DNA from: Tunturiibacter empetritectus
Lineage (GTDB): Bacteria > Acidobacteriota > Terriglobia > Terriglobales > Acidobacteriaceae
Assembly: GCF_014201375.1 (NCBI RefSeq)
Contig: NZ_JACHDZ010000002.1
Span: 372,001 to 436,000 of the forward strand
Length of the DNA: 64,000 nucleotides
Direction: 5' to 3'
Shown here: piece by piece, positions 54,323-62,368 of the stretch
Numbering within the stretch: the stretch's first letter is position 1
Layout: the number at the start of each line of letters is the position of its first letter
Notes under the pieces: model-generated
Told to the model about the DNA's origin: nothing
What the model saw: the letters and a program-made list of their open reading frames with translations, nothing else
The model's database searches: none
Made by a program: the position numbers and the translations under genes

Positions 54323-55420
54323 TTATGCAGAAACTGGTTCCCACCCAACTTTTTTATCGATTCTTGTGATCGAAATCTCGTTATTTGCTCCCCGAACAGG
54401 CATTAAGGCACCTGAAACAGCAAAACACGATGCGGTCCTAGTACTCTCAGAAATTGCGCCCACAAGTCGATATGACACTTCTACAGGCTGTTTTGGCGTC
54501 TGAGCAGCAATCTGTATTGCGTTTTGCCAGATCGCTTGAACGACCTGAGGAGGAGCATTAGACGGAATGCTTGGCCCAGCGGTTGGAGCCAAAGCAGCAG
54601 CAGCGTTCGCATCGGCCAAGCAATGTTCTATAGGAATAAAAGGTTTGCGGATTTCCATATACTCTTCAATTCTTTCGTACGCTTTCCAAATGAGCGCCTC
54701 GAGCTCCGGATCAGATTCAGCAACTTTGAGATGTAGCTCCTTCGCCCTTGATCGAGATACTGCGTCCCCATGTGCAAAAAAACTTTTGTTGAGATCCTTG
54801 GCGATCTCATGAGCTTTAGCTTTGTCCTCATCAGACATATGTAGCTTTAAAAGACGTTCGCCGATTTGTGAGGCGAGTTCGCTGGCCCTTTTCGCGCTGC
54901 CAATGTGAATCGGATCAACGGCGGCAAAGAGTTTCTCTACAAGAGCCGTCGTGTGTTGTTGTTCACTGACCTCAACTTCATCCCGAAGAAACCGCAAAAA
55001 CGCTCCCACGTCTTCGTAGGCAAATTGTCTCGTTTGTCCATTATTAGTGACTGTGATCTGGGGATCGATAGGGCCGAGCGACGCATGCGGATGCATTACG
55101 ATTTCGTCCGCCCCGAGAGCAAAAATAGTAGCTGCGCTGAAGGCCATGAAAGGCACTAATACGCCAATCTTTTTAAACCGCTCGCGCAAGATTGACATTA
55201 GCTTCCAGGCTGCGAGTGCATCTCCTCCGGTGCTGTGGAGAAGGACATCGATTGAATCCCCATTCTTGATTGCGTCGATTTGATCAATTAGTTCTCGAAC
55301 GATATCGCTTGCTAAGAGCGCATTAACATTGTGACGTGTACTAGTCGCAAGAACGATCAACGGGCGCTTTCGATAAACTTCTATCGCTTCATAAACTTCT
55401 CTACGTTCAGCGAGTGGCAT
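54323..55420 (-). CDS. SDH-family Clp-fold serine protease (SppA-like)
   Basis: A 365-residue protein of the Ser-Asp-His Clp-fold group. Strand and helix pattern IDVLLHSTGGDALAAWKLMS is followed by FMAFSAATIFALGADEIVMH (candidate Ser95 and Asp105) then PHASLGPIDPQ (His110 or His112). Relatives are SppA-like peptidases, usually membrane-bound, but here no membrane helix is obvious. After residue 150 comes a helical region and a C-terminal part ending ITRIDKKVGWEPVSA. DNA is clearly AT-richer than neighbours. With the adjacent 100-residue ORF it forms an accessory two-gene cassette between nrdJ and a repeat. Confidence 0.8.
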   Translation of the reverse strand: MPLAERREVYEAIEVYRKRPLIVLATSTRHNVNALLASDIVRELIDQIDAIKNGDSIDVLLHSTGGDALAAWKLMSILRERFKKIGVLVPFMAFSAATIFALGADEIVMHPHASLGPIDPQITVTNNGQTRQFAYEDVGAFLRFLRDEVEVSEQQHTTALVEKLFAAVDPIHIGSAKRASELASQIGERLLKLHMSDEDKAKAHEIAKDLNKSFFAHGDAVSRSRAKELHLKVAESDPELEALIWKAYERIEEYMEIRKPFIPIEHCLADANAAAALAPTAGPSIPSNAPPQVVQAIWQNAIQIAAQTPKQPVEVSYRLVGAISESTRTASCFAVSGALMPVRGANNEISITRIDKKVGWEPVSA

Positions 55421-55740
55421 GAATACACGAATTTTAGGACGGCACGGGCCGCCGCAAGCTTTCTCTAGATTTCCCCGTCGAGGAATAATACCCTCATTAT
55501 CGGTTTTACATCGATTAACTCAATTATATGAGGTTGAATGAAACTAATGTGCCAGCTGTATCTTGCTGATAAAAAAAGAGATGATGGCAGCGGGCCCTTG
55601 ACAGGCTCATTCCGACCCATTTTCCCGACCGTTATCTCATAAGTCGTTCATTCTAAGAAGTTAATTATTTTCCTTTTTACAAGGCGGGTGGGGGGGCCAT
55701 ACATGAACTCGAGCTCCTATCGTGGGCCCAATCCATCCTC
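55421..55740. other. AT-rich non-coding flank of the accessory island
   Basis: About 320 bases with no gene, AT-rich with short T and A runs, ending at the dispersed repeat at 55741. It should hold the promoter of the SDH protease gene on the minus strand. Confidence 0.45.
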
Positions 55741-55797
55741 GGGTGCCCCATTCATGCAGTCTCATCGCATGAGTGTGCATTCGCGCTTTAGCGCGAA
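55741..55797. repeat. Dispersed 57-base repeat, copy 1
   Basis: Begins GGGTGCCCCATTCATGCAG, then CTCATCGCATGAG and TTCGCGC-TTTA-GCGCGAA palindromes. Related copies at 56309-56364 and 59509-59565. Confidence 0.75.
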
Positions 55798-55798
55798 C

Positions 55799-56176
55799 TT
55801 AAACCCACGGCTCGCCATTGCCGAATGACCAATCTGAGCGGTCAACGAAGACCATGTTGATCATGATGTCATCAGGGCGCACGGATAGCTTGCTCTTAAG
55901 TTCGTCGGCGATATATCGGTAGAAGGCAAGCTTCGATTCCTTGTTATTTCCGACAGTGCTGGTCACTTGGATCAACATGAAGTCAGGCGACCGATCCCAG
56001 CCGAGGAACTTGGGGTCGTAAATCAAATTGTCGGGGGTATGCTCGCCGATGACGATGAAGCGGTCGCCGTCCGGCGCCTTCAGGACATCGACGATCCCTT
56101 GATACACAACATCGGCCACAGTGGCGCGATACTCGGCAGTCTTTCCTTTAAGCAGATCGATACGAGCAAACGGCAT
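55799..56176 (-). CDS. Tautomerase-family protein
   Basis: A 125-residue protein starting MPFARIDLLKGKTAEYRATV, giving the N-terminal Pro (after Met removal) used as catalytic base in the 4-oxalocrotonate tautomerase superfamily. GIVDVLKAPDGDRFIVIGEH and NKESKLAFYRYIADELKSKL follow, and VRPDDIMINMVFVDRSDWSFGNGEPWV is shared with the tautomerase_3-like group. ATG at 56176 has AGAGGAGA upstream; the longer frame is rejected because Pro must follow the start. Dispersed repeats lie on both sides. Confidence 0.88.
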   Translation of the reverse strand: MPFARIDLLKGKTAEYRATVADVVYQGIVDVLKAPDGDRFIVIGEHTPDNLIYDPKFLGWDRSPDFMLIQVTSTVGNNKESKLAFYRYIADELKSKLSVRPDDIMINMVFVDRSDWSFGNGEPWV

Positions 56177-56308
56177 AAGAGTCTCCTCTGGGTACGGAAT
56201 TGGTTGAAAGACGTTCAGATTTCTCTTCCAAGCCGAAGCAGCTGATAAGACTTCGTGCCTGACTGACACTTCCACCCATGATAACGGTAAAGATAGCGGC
56301 GAACAGCC

Positions 56309-56364
56309 GGATACCCCACTCCTGCACTCTCATCGCATGAGCGGGCATTCGAGCAAAGCTCGAA
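56309..56364. repeat. Dispersed repeat, copy 2
   Basis: GGATACCCCACTCCTGCAC, CTCATCGCATGAG, and TTCGAGC-AAA-GCTCGAA. Matches the units at 55741-55797 and 59509-59565. Confidence 0.75.
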
Positions 56365-56476
56365 CCGCTCACCCGCAGAACCAATCTCCGCGCTCTCCCA
56401 GGACAACTGTGCTAAATTTCTAGACCAACAACACAAGGGGCTCCGGGCCACGACCTGAAGTTTGTCAGGAGGTCCC

Positions 56477-57325
56477 ATGAAACGACGCACCTTTCTGCTT
56501 GCGGCTCTGCTCCTTTTCATCCTCCCAGCAACATGGAGCCAACAACTCGGCAAAAGAATCACCAACAAAGACGTCATCGACATGGCCGCCCTCGGTCTCT
56601 CCGACGACATCATCATCGCTAAAATCCGCTCCGCCTCTGCCGGAGGAACCCTGCAGTTCGACACCAGCGTCGACAGCCTCAAGGAGCTCAAGGCCGCCAG
56701 GGTCTCGGACGAAGTCATCAAGGTGATGATCAACCCCACTCCCCCCGCTGCCCCGGTCGTAGTCGCCGCCACCCCCATCTCGAACGACCCCACCCTCCCG
56801 CCCCCGGAGGTCGGCGTTTACTGGAAGAACAGCAACGCATTCGTCCTCATCGAGGGACAGGCAATCAGCCAGGCAAAGGTCGGCGGCAAAGCCGGCAGCA
56901 TGTTCACCTACGGCATGCGCAACGAACACTGGGACGCCTACCTCAACGGCCCCCAATCGAAGAACATCATCAACGACCGCCAACCCGTCTTCTACCTCTA
57001 CGTCCCTGATGGTGCCAGCGCATCCGACTTCGTCCTGATCACCCTCGAAAAGAAGGGCAACCGCAGGGAGTTCCAGATAGGAAGCTTCGGCGGTGTCACC
57101 GGCGGTAAATCAGGCGTCAAGCGCGACAAGGAGGTCGCCTTCACCGCAGAGCACGCTGGAATCAGAACCTACAAAATCAAGCTGGACGCATCCATGAAGC
57201 CAGGAGAGTACGCCTTCTTCATGGGCACTGGCCAGCAGGCAAACATGGCCGGAGGTTCCACAGGAGGAGCCCGATCGGGAGGCGCCGCCACCGGAAGAGT
57301 CTACGACTTCAGAATCCCGGAGTAA
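56477..57325 (+). CDS. Exported protein of unknown function
   Basis: A 282-residue protein with a Sec signal peptide (RTFLLAALLLFILPATWSQQ). Residues 25-85 (ITNKDVIDMAALGLSDDIII, LKELKAARVSDEVIKVMI) form a helical module seen in many acidobacterial exported proteins. The later part (LPPPEVGVYWKNSNAFVLIE, GEYAFFMGTG) is beta-rich and ends in a Gly/Ser/Ala-rich stretch before VYDFRIPE. CAGGAGG precedes the ATG at 56477. Probably periplasmic or surface; function unknown. Confidence 0.8.
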   Translation: MKRRTFLLAALLLFILPATWSQQLGKRITNKDVIDMAALGLSDDIIIAKIRSASAGGTLQFDTSVDSLKELKAARVSDEVIKVMINPTPPAAPVVVAATPISNDPTLPPPEVGVYWKNSNAFVLIEGQAISQAKVGGKAGSMFTYGMRNEHWDAYLNGPQSKNIINDRQPVFYLYVPDGASASDFVLITLEKKGNRREFQIGSFGGVTGGKSGVKRDKEVAFTAEHAGIRTYKIKLDASMKPGEYAFFMGTGQQANMAGGSTGGARSGGAATGRVYDFRIPE

Positions 57326-57540
57326 CCCCGAACCGTTGCCGGATGCCCATCTGACGCGAACGCGCATCAGGGGCCGTCTCGCATTCCCAAAACGGGAACC
57401 CCAAAAAATAAACTTACAAATCATGGCGCATCTTTCGAAGCCAAAAAACTGACTGCTAAAACACCATGTTTCACCACCAAGCCACCACGTTTACACCACC
57501 AAAAAACCACGATCAAAACACCCATTTTTCGCAAAAACCC

Positions 57541-57573
57541 CAACAAAACACCACAAACCCCACCCCCCAAAAA
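57541..57573. repeat. A/C-rich repeat, copy 1
   Basis: Starts CAACAAAACACCACAAACC and closely matches 60449-60482. Confidence 0.6.
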
Positions 57574-57596
57574 TATCCGGCTTCCCACACCAAAAT

Positions 57597-57642
57597 TCAC
57601 CCTCCGCTTCCCGCGAATAAATTCACTTGACTCCCCCAAAGC
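57597..57642. repeat. Dispersed ~46-base repeat, copy 1
   Basis: Contains CACCCTC, AATTCACTTGAC and CCCCCAAA in the same order and spacing as 60239-60284. Confidence 0.55.
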
Positions 57643-57770
57643 CAGAGCCGAGTGCCCCGCCGTCGCGATCTTGCGAAGGGTGGGCGCTGAGATAGAGAAG
57701 CCGCTTAGGTCCTTAATGCCAGCCTCCAAATCTCATCTCCTAAGAGAGTTAGCTCAAAGTAGACCGCGCA

Positions 57771-59033
57771 CTATCGCCCTAGAAGTTGATGTTTCACTGA
57801 GATCAGAAATTGATGAGCCATAGAGACTGCGGTTGCACCGTCTCCCGCTGCTGCAGCGCACCTTTTCGTCGAGTTATGGCGGACATCTCCTGCGGCAAAC
57901 AGGCCTGGAATGCTTGATTCCATAAAGAGTGGCGCTCGACCATCCGTCCACATCTCCGCTGACAGGCTCGACCGGTCGAGATCCGGGCCCGTCAGAATGT
58001 AGCCCGCTGGGTCGCAATGCAGCACCCCAGGTTTTGCCCAGTCGAGGCGAGGCCTGCCTCCGATACAAACGAAGACGCTATGCGTCTCGATAGATGCAGT
58101 GTTGCCAGCTTCATCGCGATAAGTAATGCTTTCCAGCGCATCATCCCCTTCGAGATTAGTTAACGTGGTCCTCGTCAGCACCGTAATCGACGTCGTGTCT
58201 TCAATGCGCTCCAACAGATATGTCGAAAGCGTGTTCTTCAAGCTCTCCCCTCGGACAAGCATTGTTACCTGTGTCTTCCGCGCGAAGTTCAACGCAGCCT
58301 GGCCAGCAGAGTTCCCGCCCCCCACAATCACGACATGCCCCTTGCAGATATCAGCTTCGCTCGAGCCGGCACCGTAATAGAGACCGCGATTCAGAAAATA
58401 ATCCTCTCGTTCCAACCCAAGCCGTGAGTACTCGATGCCAGTCGCGCAAATCGTAGCCTTCGAAGCGATCTGTTCCCCACTCGCGAACCAGCTGAACTGC
58501 CAGCCATCCTGATGCTCTCCTGCCACTCCCTCGAGCCCTACGATGATCTCCGCTCCCAGTTTTATTGCCTGTTGACGTGCCCTGCTTGCGAGCTCCCATC
58601 CGCTGATCCCATCCGGAAACCCCATGTAGTTCTCAATCTTCGAGGTGCTGCCAGCCTGCCCACCGACGGCGATCTTCTCGACAAGTATCGTGCGTAGTCC
58701 CTCCGAGGCCCCATAGAGAGCGGCACTCAAACCTGCTGGTCCCGCGCCAAAAATCGCCAAATCATAGCATTCGTACTTCGGTCCTTTGAACCACTGCAGA
58801 GCCACCGCCAGGTCGCGCAGACTAGGACAATAGAGCTTCGTCTTCTGGCTAAGAACGCAGACAGGAAGTAGAGGGTCTGCGACTCCTGAGATTCCAGCCA
58901 GCTTGCGGGCTTCCTCATCCGTATTCAGTTCCACCCAGTCATACTCACAGCAATTACGAGTTAGGAAGTCGCGTATCTTGTAGCCCGCGGCCGAATTCGC
59001 GCGCCCATAGATGACGATCCTGCCGTTCAACAT
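57771..59033 (-). CDS. Thioredoxin-reductase-like flavoprotein with N-terminal glutaredoxin-like domain
   Basis: A 420-residue pyridine-nucleotide disulfide-oxidoreductase-fold protein. Residues 1-85 are glutaredoxin-like (RIVIYGRANSAAGYKIRDFL) but the CPYC site is replaced by a Cys-free segment. The FAD motif is FGAGPAGLSAALYGAS (95-110), followed by AVGGQAGSTSKIENYMGFP; the NADPH motif is VVIVGGGNSAGQAAL; the C-terminal FAD motif is GLFAAGDVRHNSTKRCAAAA. The redox CATC of thioredoxin reductase is replaced (RGLYYGAGSSEAD), so electrons must pass to another acceptor. Such proteins are common in Acidobacteria and myxobacteria; partner unknown. Confidence 0.88.
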   Translation of the reverse strand: MLNGRIVIYGRANSAAGYKIRDFLTRNCCEYDWVELNTDEEARKLAGISGVADPLLPVCVLSQKTKLYCPSLRDLAVALQWFKGPKYECYDLAIFGAGPAGLSAALYGASEGLRTILVEKIAVGGQAGSTSKIENYMGFPDGISGWELASRARQQAIKLGAEIIVGLEGVAGEHQDGWQFSWFASGEQIASKATICATGIEYSRLGLEREDYFLNRGLYYGAGSSEADICKGHVVIVGGGNSAGQAALNFARKTQVTMLVRGESLKNTLSTYLLERIEDTTSITVLTRTTLTNLEGDDALESITYRDEAGNTASIETHSVFVCIGGRPRLDWAKPGVLHCDPAGYILTGPDLDRSSLSAEMWTDGRAPLFMESSIPGLFAAGDVRHNSTKRCAAAAGDGATAVSMAHQFLISVKHQLLGR

Positions 59034-59337
59034 CTCTTCTTCTCCAAACCCGAATCATTCATTGAGTTCCTCCTCCGATTCCTCTTTGATCCATGAGCAG
59101 ACGAAAAGTGTCGACAGAATTTCCCAGCGCTCTGTCGAACTCAGTATGAATAGAAAAAGAATAGGTACTTCTCTCCCTCCCCAGATGCAGGACAGTGCAT
59201 GGGACAGTCGCGGCCACCGAAGACGCGTTTAAGGCTTCAGCCGCAACCTATTCATTTCAAAGTCACTTCTTAAAATGGTTAGTCAGCGAACAGATGGACC
59301 ATCGATTGCTACCCATCGGGATCGAGGCTCACTCACA

Positions 59338-59508
59338 ATGAAAAAGATTCTTTCAGTGCTCGTCGCCGCACTCGCCGTCTGCCCTGCCTTGGCACACGCT
59401 GACCTGATCGGAACCTCCGTGCTGGAGACTTGAACATTGCCGTCGCCGGATCGACAAACTTCCTTGACCCCGCCCAGGGATTCGCTCCACTCGACTACGG
59501 GAACGACC
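59338..59508 (+). pseudogene. Truncated, frameshifted secreted-protein gene (PEP-CTERM-like start)
   Basis: Begins with a good signal peptide (MKKILSVLVAALAVCPALAH then ADLIGTSV) but reaches a stop at 59431 after 31 codons. A one-base frame change just before that stop opens LNIAVAGSTNFLDPAQGFAP then LDYGN, which continues the expected mature region of acidobacterial PEP-CTERM-type secreted proteins. The reading is then cut by the dispersed repeat at 59509. I read this as a gene remnant broken by frameshift and truncation. Confidence 0.7.
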
Positions 59509-59565
59509 GGGTACCCCATTCATGCAGCTTCATCGCATGAGTGGGCCTTCGAGCGAAGCTCGAAC
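59509..59565. repeat. Dispersed 57-base repeat, copy 3
   Basis: GGGTACCCCATTCATGCAG, TTCATCGCATGAGTGGG, TTCGAGC-GAA-GCTCGAA. It abuts the truncated end of the pseudogene at 59338-59508. Confidence 0.75.
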
Positions 59566-59651
59566 CGACGGGTGCTCCATCCTCCATTGCTAATCAGCTC
59601 TATTCCTCAACCGGTCTATACTCACTCCAAAACCCAAAGAGGACCTGACCG

Positions 59652-60218
59652 ATGACCCTGCTCAAACGCCGCTCGTTCCTCCAACTCGCAGCCGCAGCCC
59701 TTCCCTCGAGCCTGTTCGCCAAAACCCTCCAGTCCCCACCCGCCACCCAACCACAGGCCGCCGCTCCCGTCCTCAGCGGCGGAGACCGCTATGACTTCAA
59801 ACGCGTTATCCCCAACGGCACCACCACCTTCAAAGTCTCCTCCAAAGACTGTCGTGGTGACTTCTTTGCCATGGAGCACCGTCACACCAGCAAGGGTGGT
59901 CCACCCCGCCACCTTCACCACGTAGAAGACGAGTGGTTCTACGTCCTCGATGGCGAATACCTCGTCGAGGTCGGCGGCAACCTCCACCACCTCAAAGCAG
60001 GCGACTCTGTCCTCGGTCCCCGCGGCATTCCCCATGCCTTCGCCTTCGTCGGAGAAGGCTCCGGACGCTTCCTCATCACCTACGCCCCCGCCGGCAGAAT
60101 GGAAGAGTTCTTCGACACCCGTGACCGCGCAGGCGGTCGAACAACGTACGTCAACAACGCTGAAAAGATGCGAGCCTATGGCATGGAACTCGTCGGACCG
60201 CCTCTCGCCATCACATAG
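59652..60218 (+). CDS. Tat-exported cupin protein
   Basis: A 188-residue protein. The N-terminus has a twin-arginine-type signal (KRRSFLQLAAAALPSSLFA, Arg6-Arg7). The mature part is a single cupin: HRHTSKGGPPRHLHHVEDEW with metal ligands His87, His89 and Glu94 region, then FYVLDGEYLVEVGG and a second cupin motif LGPRGIPHAFAFVG. Likely binds a metal and acts on a small molecule outside the cytoplasm; exact activity unknown. ATG at 59652 after AGGACCTGACC. Confidence 0.85.
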   Translation: MTLLKRRSFLQLAAAALPSSLFAKTLQSPPATQPQAAAPVLSGGDRYDFKRVIPNGTTTFKVSSKDCRGDFFAMEHRHTSKGGPPRHLHHVEDEWFYVLDGEYLVEVGGNLHHLKAGDSVLGPRGIPHAFAFVGEGSGRFLITYAPAGRMEEFFDTRDRAGGRTTYVNNAEKMRAYGMELVGPPLAIT

Positions 60219-60238
60219 TCGCGCACGTGTGAGCATTC

Positions 60239-60284
60239 CGCACCCTCTTCCCCCCACATAATTCACTTGACGCCCCCCAAAAGC
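60239..60284. repeat. Dispersed ~46-base repeat, copy 2
   Basis: CACCCTCTTCCCCCC, then ATAATTCACTTGAC, then CCCCCCAAAAG; partner of 57597-57642. Confidence 0.55.
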
Positions 60285-60328
60285 GAGCGCACCCTCACCT
60301 CACACCAATCCGAGAAGGGAATCCCTCC

Positions 60329-60448
60329 ATGCGCAACGCTCCCTTCGCCCTACCGCTCTTGGCCTCTGCCCTGATCCTCCCCCGCGCCGCCCACGCCGAC
60401 ACCACCGACCTCTTCACCATTACCGGCGACTCCTACACCTACACCCCT
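60329..60448 (+). pseudogene. 5' remnant of a secreted-protein gene
   Basis: Opens with a clean signal peptide (MRNAPFALPLLASALILPRA then AHADTTDLFTITGDSYTYTP), the usual start of acidobacterial PEP-CTERM-type exported proteins. After about 40 codons the sequence becomes the A/C-rich repeat found at 57541-57573, and the frame continues only into low-complexity residues overlapping the convergent DUF1330 gene. Probably a truncated gene. An upstream AAGGGA sits before the ATG. Confidence 0.6.
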
Positions 60449-60482
60449 CAACAAAACACCACAAACTCACCCCTCAAAAAAA
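60449..60482. repeat. A/C-rich repeat, copy 2
   Basis: CAACAAAACACCACAAACTC and following bases match 57541-57573. It marks the point where the 60329 gene remnant stops looking like protein. Confidence 0.6.
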
Positions 60483-60494
60483 CTTCCAATCCGA

Positions 60495-60788
60495 TCAAGC
60501 TCCCTCAGCGATCCGGAAGTCTCTCTTCACGTCCGGCCCAAGCGCGTCCAGAGCCTTCTTATAATCCGCGCTGTCATGAGCAGCCAAAGCATCCGCGTAG
60601 CTATCAAACTCCACCACCACCGTCATCTGCTTCAACCCGGCCTCGGAAGCCGTAACCGCACTCCCCGGCGACACCAGAACACGCGCCCCAAACGGCCCCA
60701 ACGCCGCTCTAGCCAATTCCACATAGCTCTTCATCGTCGCCTCGTCCCCAACCGTATGGTACGCAACCACCCAATAACCCTTCTTCAT
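60495..60788 (-). CDS. DUF1330-family protein
   Basis: A 97-residue ferredoxin-like-fold protein. It starts MKKGYWVVAYHTVGDEATMK, has GARVLVSPGSAVTASEAGLK, and ends with VVVEFDSYADALAAHDSADY then KKALDALGPDVKRDFRIAEGA, the DUF1330 pattern of small dimeric alpha-beta-barrel proteins. Function unknown. ATG at 60788 has GAGAGGGCGAT upstream; the longer frame is rejected. Divergent from the DUF4188 gene. Confidence 0.88.
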   Translation of the reverse strand: MKKGYWVVAYHTVGDEATMKSYVELARAALGPFGARVLVSPGSAVTASEAGLKQMTVVVEFDSYADALAAHDSADYKKALDALGPDVKRDFRIAEGA

Positions 60789-60887
60789 ATCGCCCTCTCT
60801 CCAATCCATTTCGCAAGTTGGATGCGACCAACCAGAATACGACTCATCCTCTCCGATCATTCGATCAGGTTATAAAATCCTGCTCAT

Positions 60888-61361
60888 ATGCCTACCATCC
60901 ACGCAGGCCGCTACTCCACCCGCGTCGAAGGCCCCTTTGTCATGTTCCTCATCGGCTTTCGCATCAACCACCCGCTCGCCTTCAACAAGTGGATTCCCGT
61001 TGCAAAAGCCATGGGCCCCATGCTCCAGGAACTCTACGCCAACCCCCAGCTTGGCTTCCTCGGCGCCCAATCCTCCCTCTACTGGCCCGGCGTCACGATG
61101 ACCCAGTACTGGCGCAGCTTCGACCAGCTCGTCGACTACGCTCAGTCCCGCAACGCCGCCCATCTCCCCGCCTGGAAGGCCTTCAACCAGAGCGTCGGCG
61201 ACGACGGCTCCGTCGGCATCTGGCACGAAACCTATCAGGTCGCCGCCGGGCAGTACGAGTCGATCTACGCCAACATGCCCCGCTTCGGCCTCGCCCTCGC
61301 CGGCACCCACGAACCCGCCACCGGCCACCTCCGCGACGCCCGCACCCGCATGCAACCTTGA
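60888..61361 (+). CDS. DUF4188 monooxygenase-like protein
   Basis: A 157-residue protein of the DUF4188 group (distantly related to phenylacetaldoxime dehydratase-type haem proteins). Segments include HAGRYSTRVEGPFVMFLIGF, WIPVAKAMGPMLQELYANP, SLYWPGVTMTQYWRSFDQL and VGIWHETYQVAAGQYESIYA. A dimeric ferredoxin-like fold is expected. Substrate unknown. Divergent from the DUF1330 gene with 99 bases between starts. Confidence 0.85.
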   Translation: MPTIHAGRYSTRVEGPFVMFLIGFRINHPLAFNKWIPVAKAMGPMLQELYANPQLGFLGAQSSLYWPGVTMTQYWRSFDQLVDYAQSRNAAHLPAWKAFNQSVGDDGSVGIWHETYQVAAGQYESIYANMPRFGLALAGTHEPATGHLRDARTRMQP

Positions 61362-61498
61362 AAAAGAAAGAAACAAGGGAGTCGCGTGCAATCTTAAATC
61401 GGACGGGCTCGGTCGTCCGCCTCACCACAAATCCCACCCGGCGCAACACGCTTCCAACCCCCTCCCCGACGCATCTAAACAAGCAGGAGGGCTCATCC

Positions 61499-61924
61499 GT
61501 GCGCTACACATTCTCCACGCCATCCCTCGTGCTCCTCACCTTAGTCTTCGCCATCTCCAGCCGGAGCGTTTCCGCCCAGAACACCCAGACGACGCCCACC
61601 CAAACCATCCCCGCTCCATCCCAGCCCCGCAGCCCCGGCGGTGACGTAGGCAGCGGAGCCGGCGACATCGGCAAGGGTACCGCCGAGGGAACCGGAGCCG
61701 CAGCGGAGGGTGTAGGCAAAGGCGCCGGCGATCTCGTCACGCTCCACCCCATCGACGCTGCAGGCAATGTCGGCAAAGGTGCAGGCGTAGCTGGAAAGGA
61801 CGTAGGCGTCGGCGCCGCCAAGGGCACCGGCAAAGTTGCCAAGGGCACAGGCCGCGGCATCGGCAAAATCTTCCACCACGGCCATCACGACGAGAACACC
61901 ACCGAACCCAACCCACAAAACTAA
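61499..61924 (+). CDS. Exported Gly-rich repeat protein
   Basis: A 141-residue protein starting at GTG 61499, with GGAGGG eight bases upstream. Sec signal peptide ends SRSVSAQ. The mature part is a Gly/Lys/Ala repeat of the type GxGxGDIGKGTAxGTGxAAxG followed by a His-rich tail (FHHGHHDEN). The glycine-zipper spacing suggests membrane association or self-assembly. The His tail may bind metal. No known family; similar small proteins are common in Terriglobia. Confidence 0.7.
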   Translation: MRYTFSTPSLVLLTLVFAISSRSVSAQNTQTTPTQTIPAPSQPRSPGGDVGSGAGDIGKGTAEGTGAAAEGVGKGAGDLVTLHPIDAAGNVGKGAGVAGKDVGVGAAKGTGKVAKGTGRGIGKIFHHGHHDENTTEPNPQN

Positions 61925-61978
61925 AGCCGAAGCCGGGTGCCAGTACCCCGATCTAAATCAGATCCAGCACCCGTGCCT

Positions 61979-62368
61979 TCACAACCGATCTGCCTCTTCA
62001 ACCGTAGCGACCCTGGGAAAGAATTTGTCCACGGTAGTCATCTCGAACAGTTGAAGCACGCGCGGACTTACTCCGGCCACAACCAGCCGAACTCCTCTGC
62101 CGTGGCACCGAACATAGTGGCTGACGATCAGCCCAAGCCCCGCAGAATCCATGTAGGGGACCTCCGTCAGGTCCAAAATATGGAGAGCATCTTGATCGTT
62201 GCCCTCCTCCGATTCGAACGTGTTACGAAGTGCGTTCGGTGAGAGGGTGCCGTACATGTCCCGCGCCGTAAACGGCCCTGACAAGTGAAAGATGACGGTC
62301 CGGGGCGTCTTGCCTTGATTGCGTTCAATCGTAAACTTCGAACTCTTCCACACCTGAGCTACTGTCAT
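61979..62368 (-). CDS. STAS-domain protein (anti-sigma-factor antagonist type)
   Basis: A 129-residue single STAS domain. ILDLTEVPYMDSAGLGLIVS carries the Ser75 phosphorylation site typical of SpoIIAA/RsbV antagonists, and VRLVVAGVSPRVLQLFEMTT then VDKFFPRVATVEEA completes the fold. It probably binds a partner kinase/anti-sigma factor, but no such gene is adjacent. AAAAGGAG precedes the ATG at 62368. Confidence 0.88.
   Translation of the reverse strand: MTVAQVWKSSKFTIERNQGKTPRTVIFHLSGPFTARDMYGTLSPNALRNTFESEEGNDQDALHILDLTEVPYMDSAGLGLIVSHYVRCHGRGVRLVVAGVSPRVLQLFEMTTVDKFFPRVATVEEADRL

Larger units (their letters stand above)
57326..57770. other. A/C-rich intergenic region with repeats
   Basis: 445 bases without a gene. 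It contains A/C-rich low-complexity sequence (57458-57573) resembling 14046-14080 and 60449-60482, and a 46-base unit at 57597-57642 resembling 60239-60284. Confidence 0.55.
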
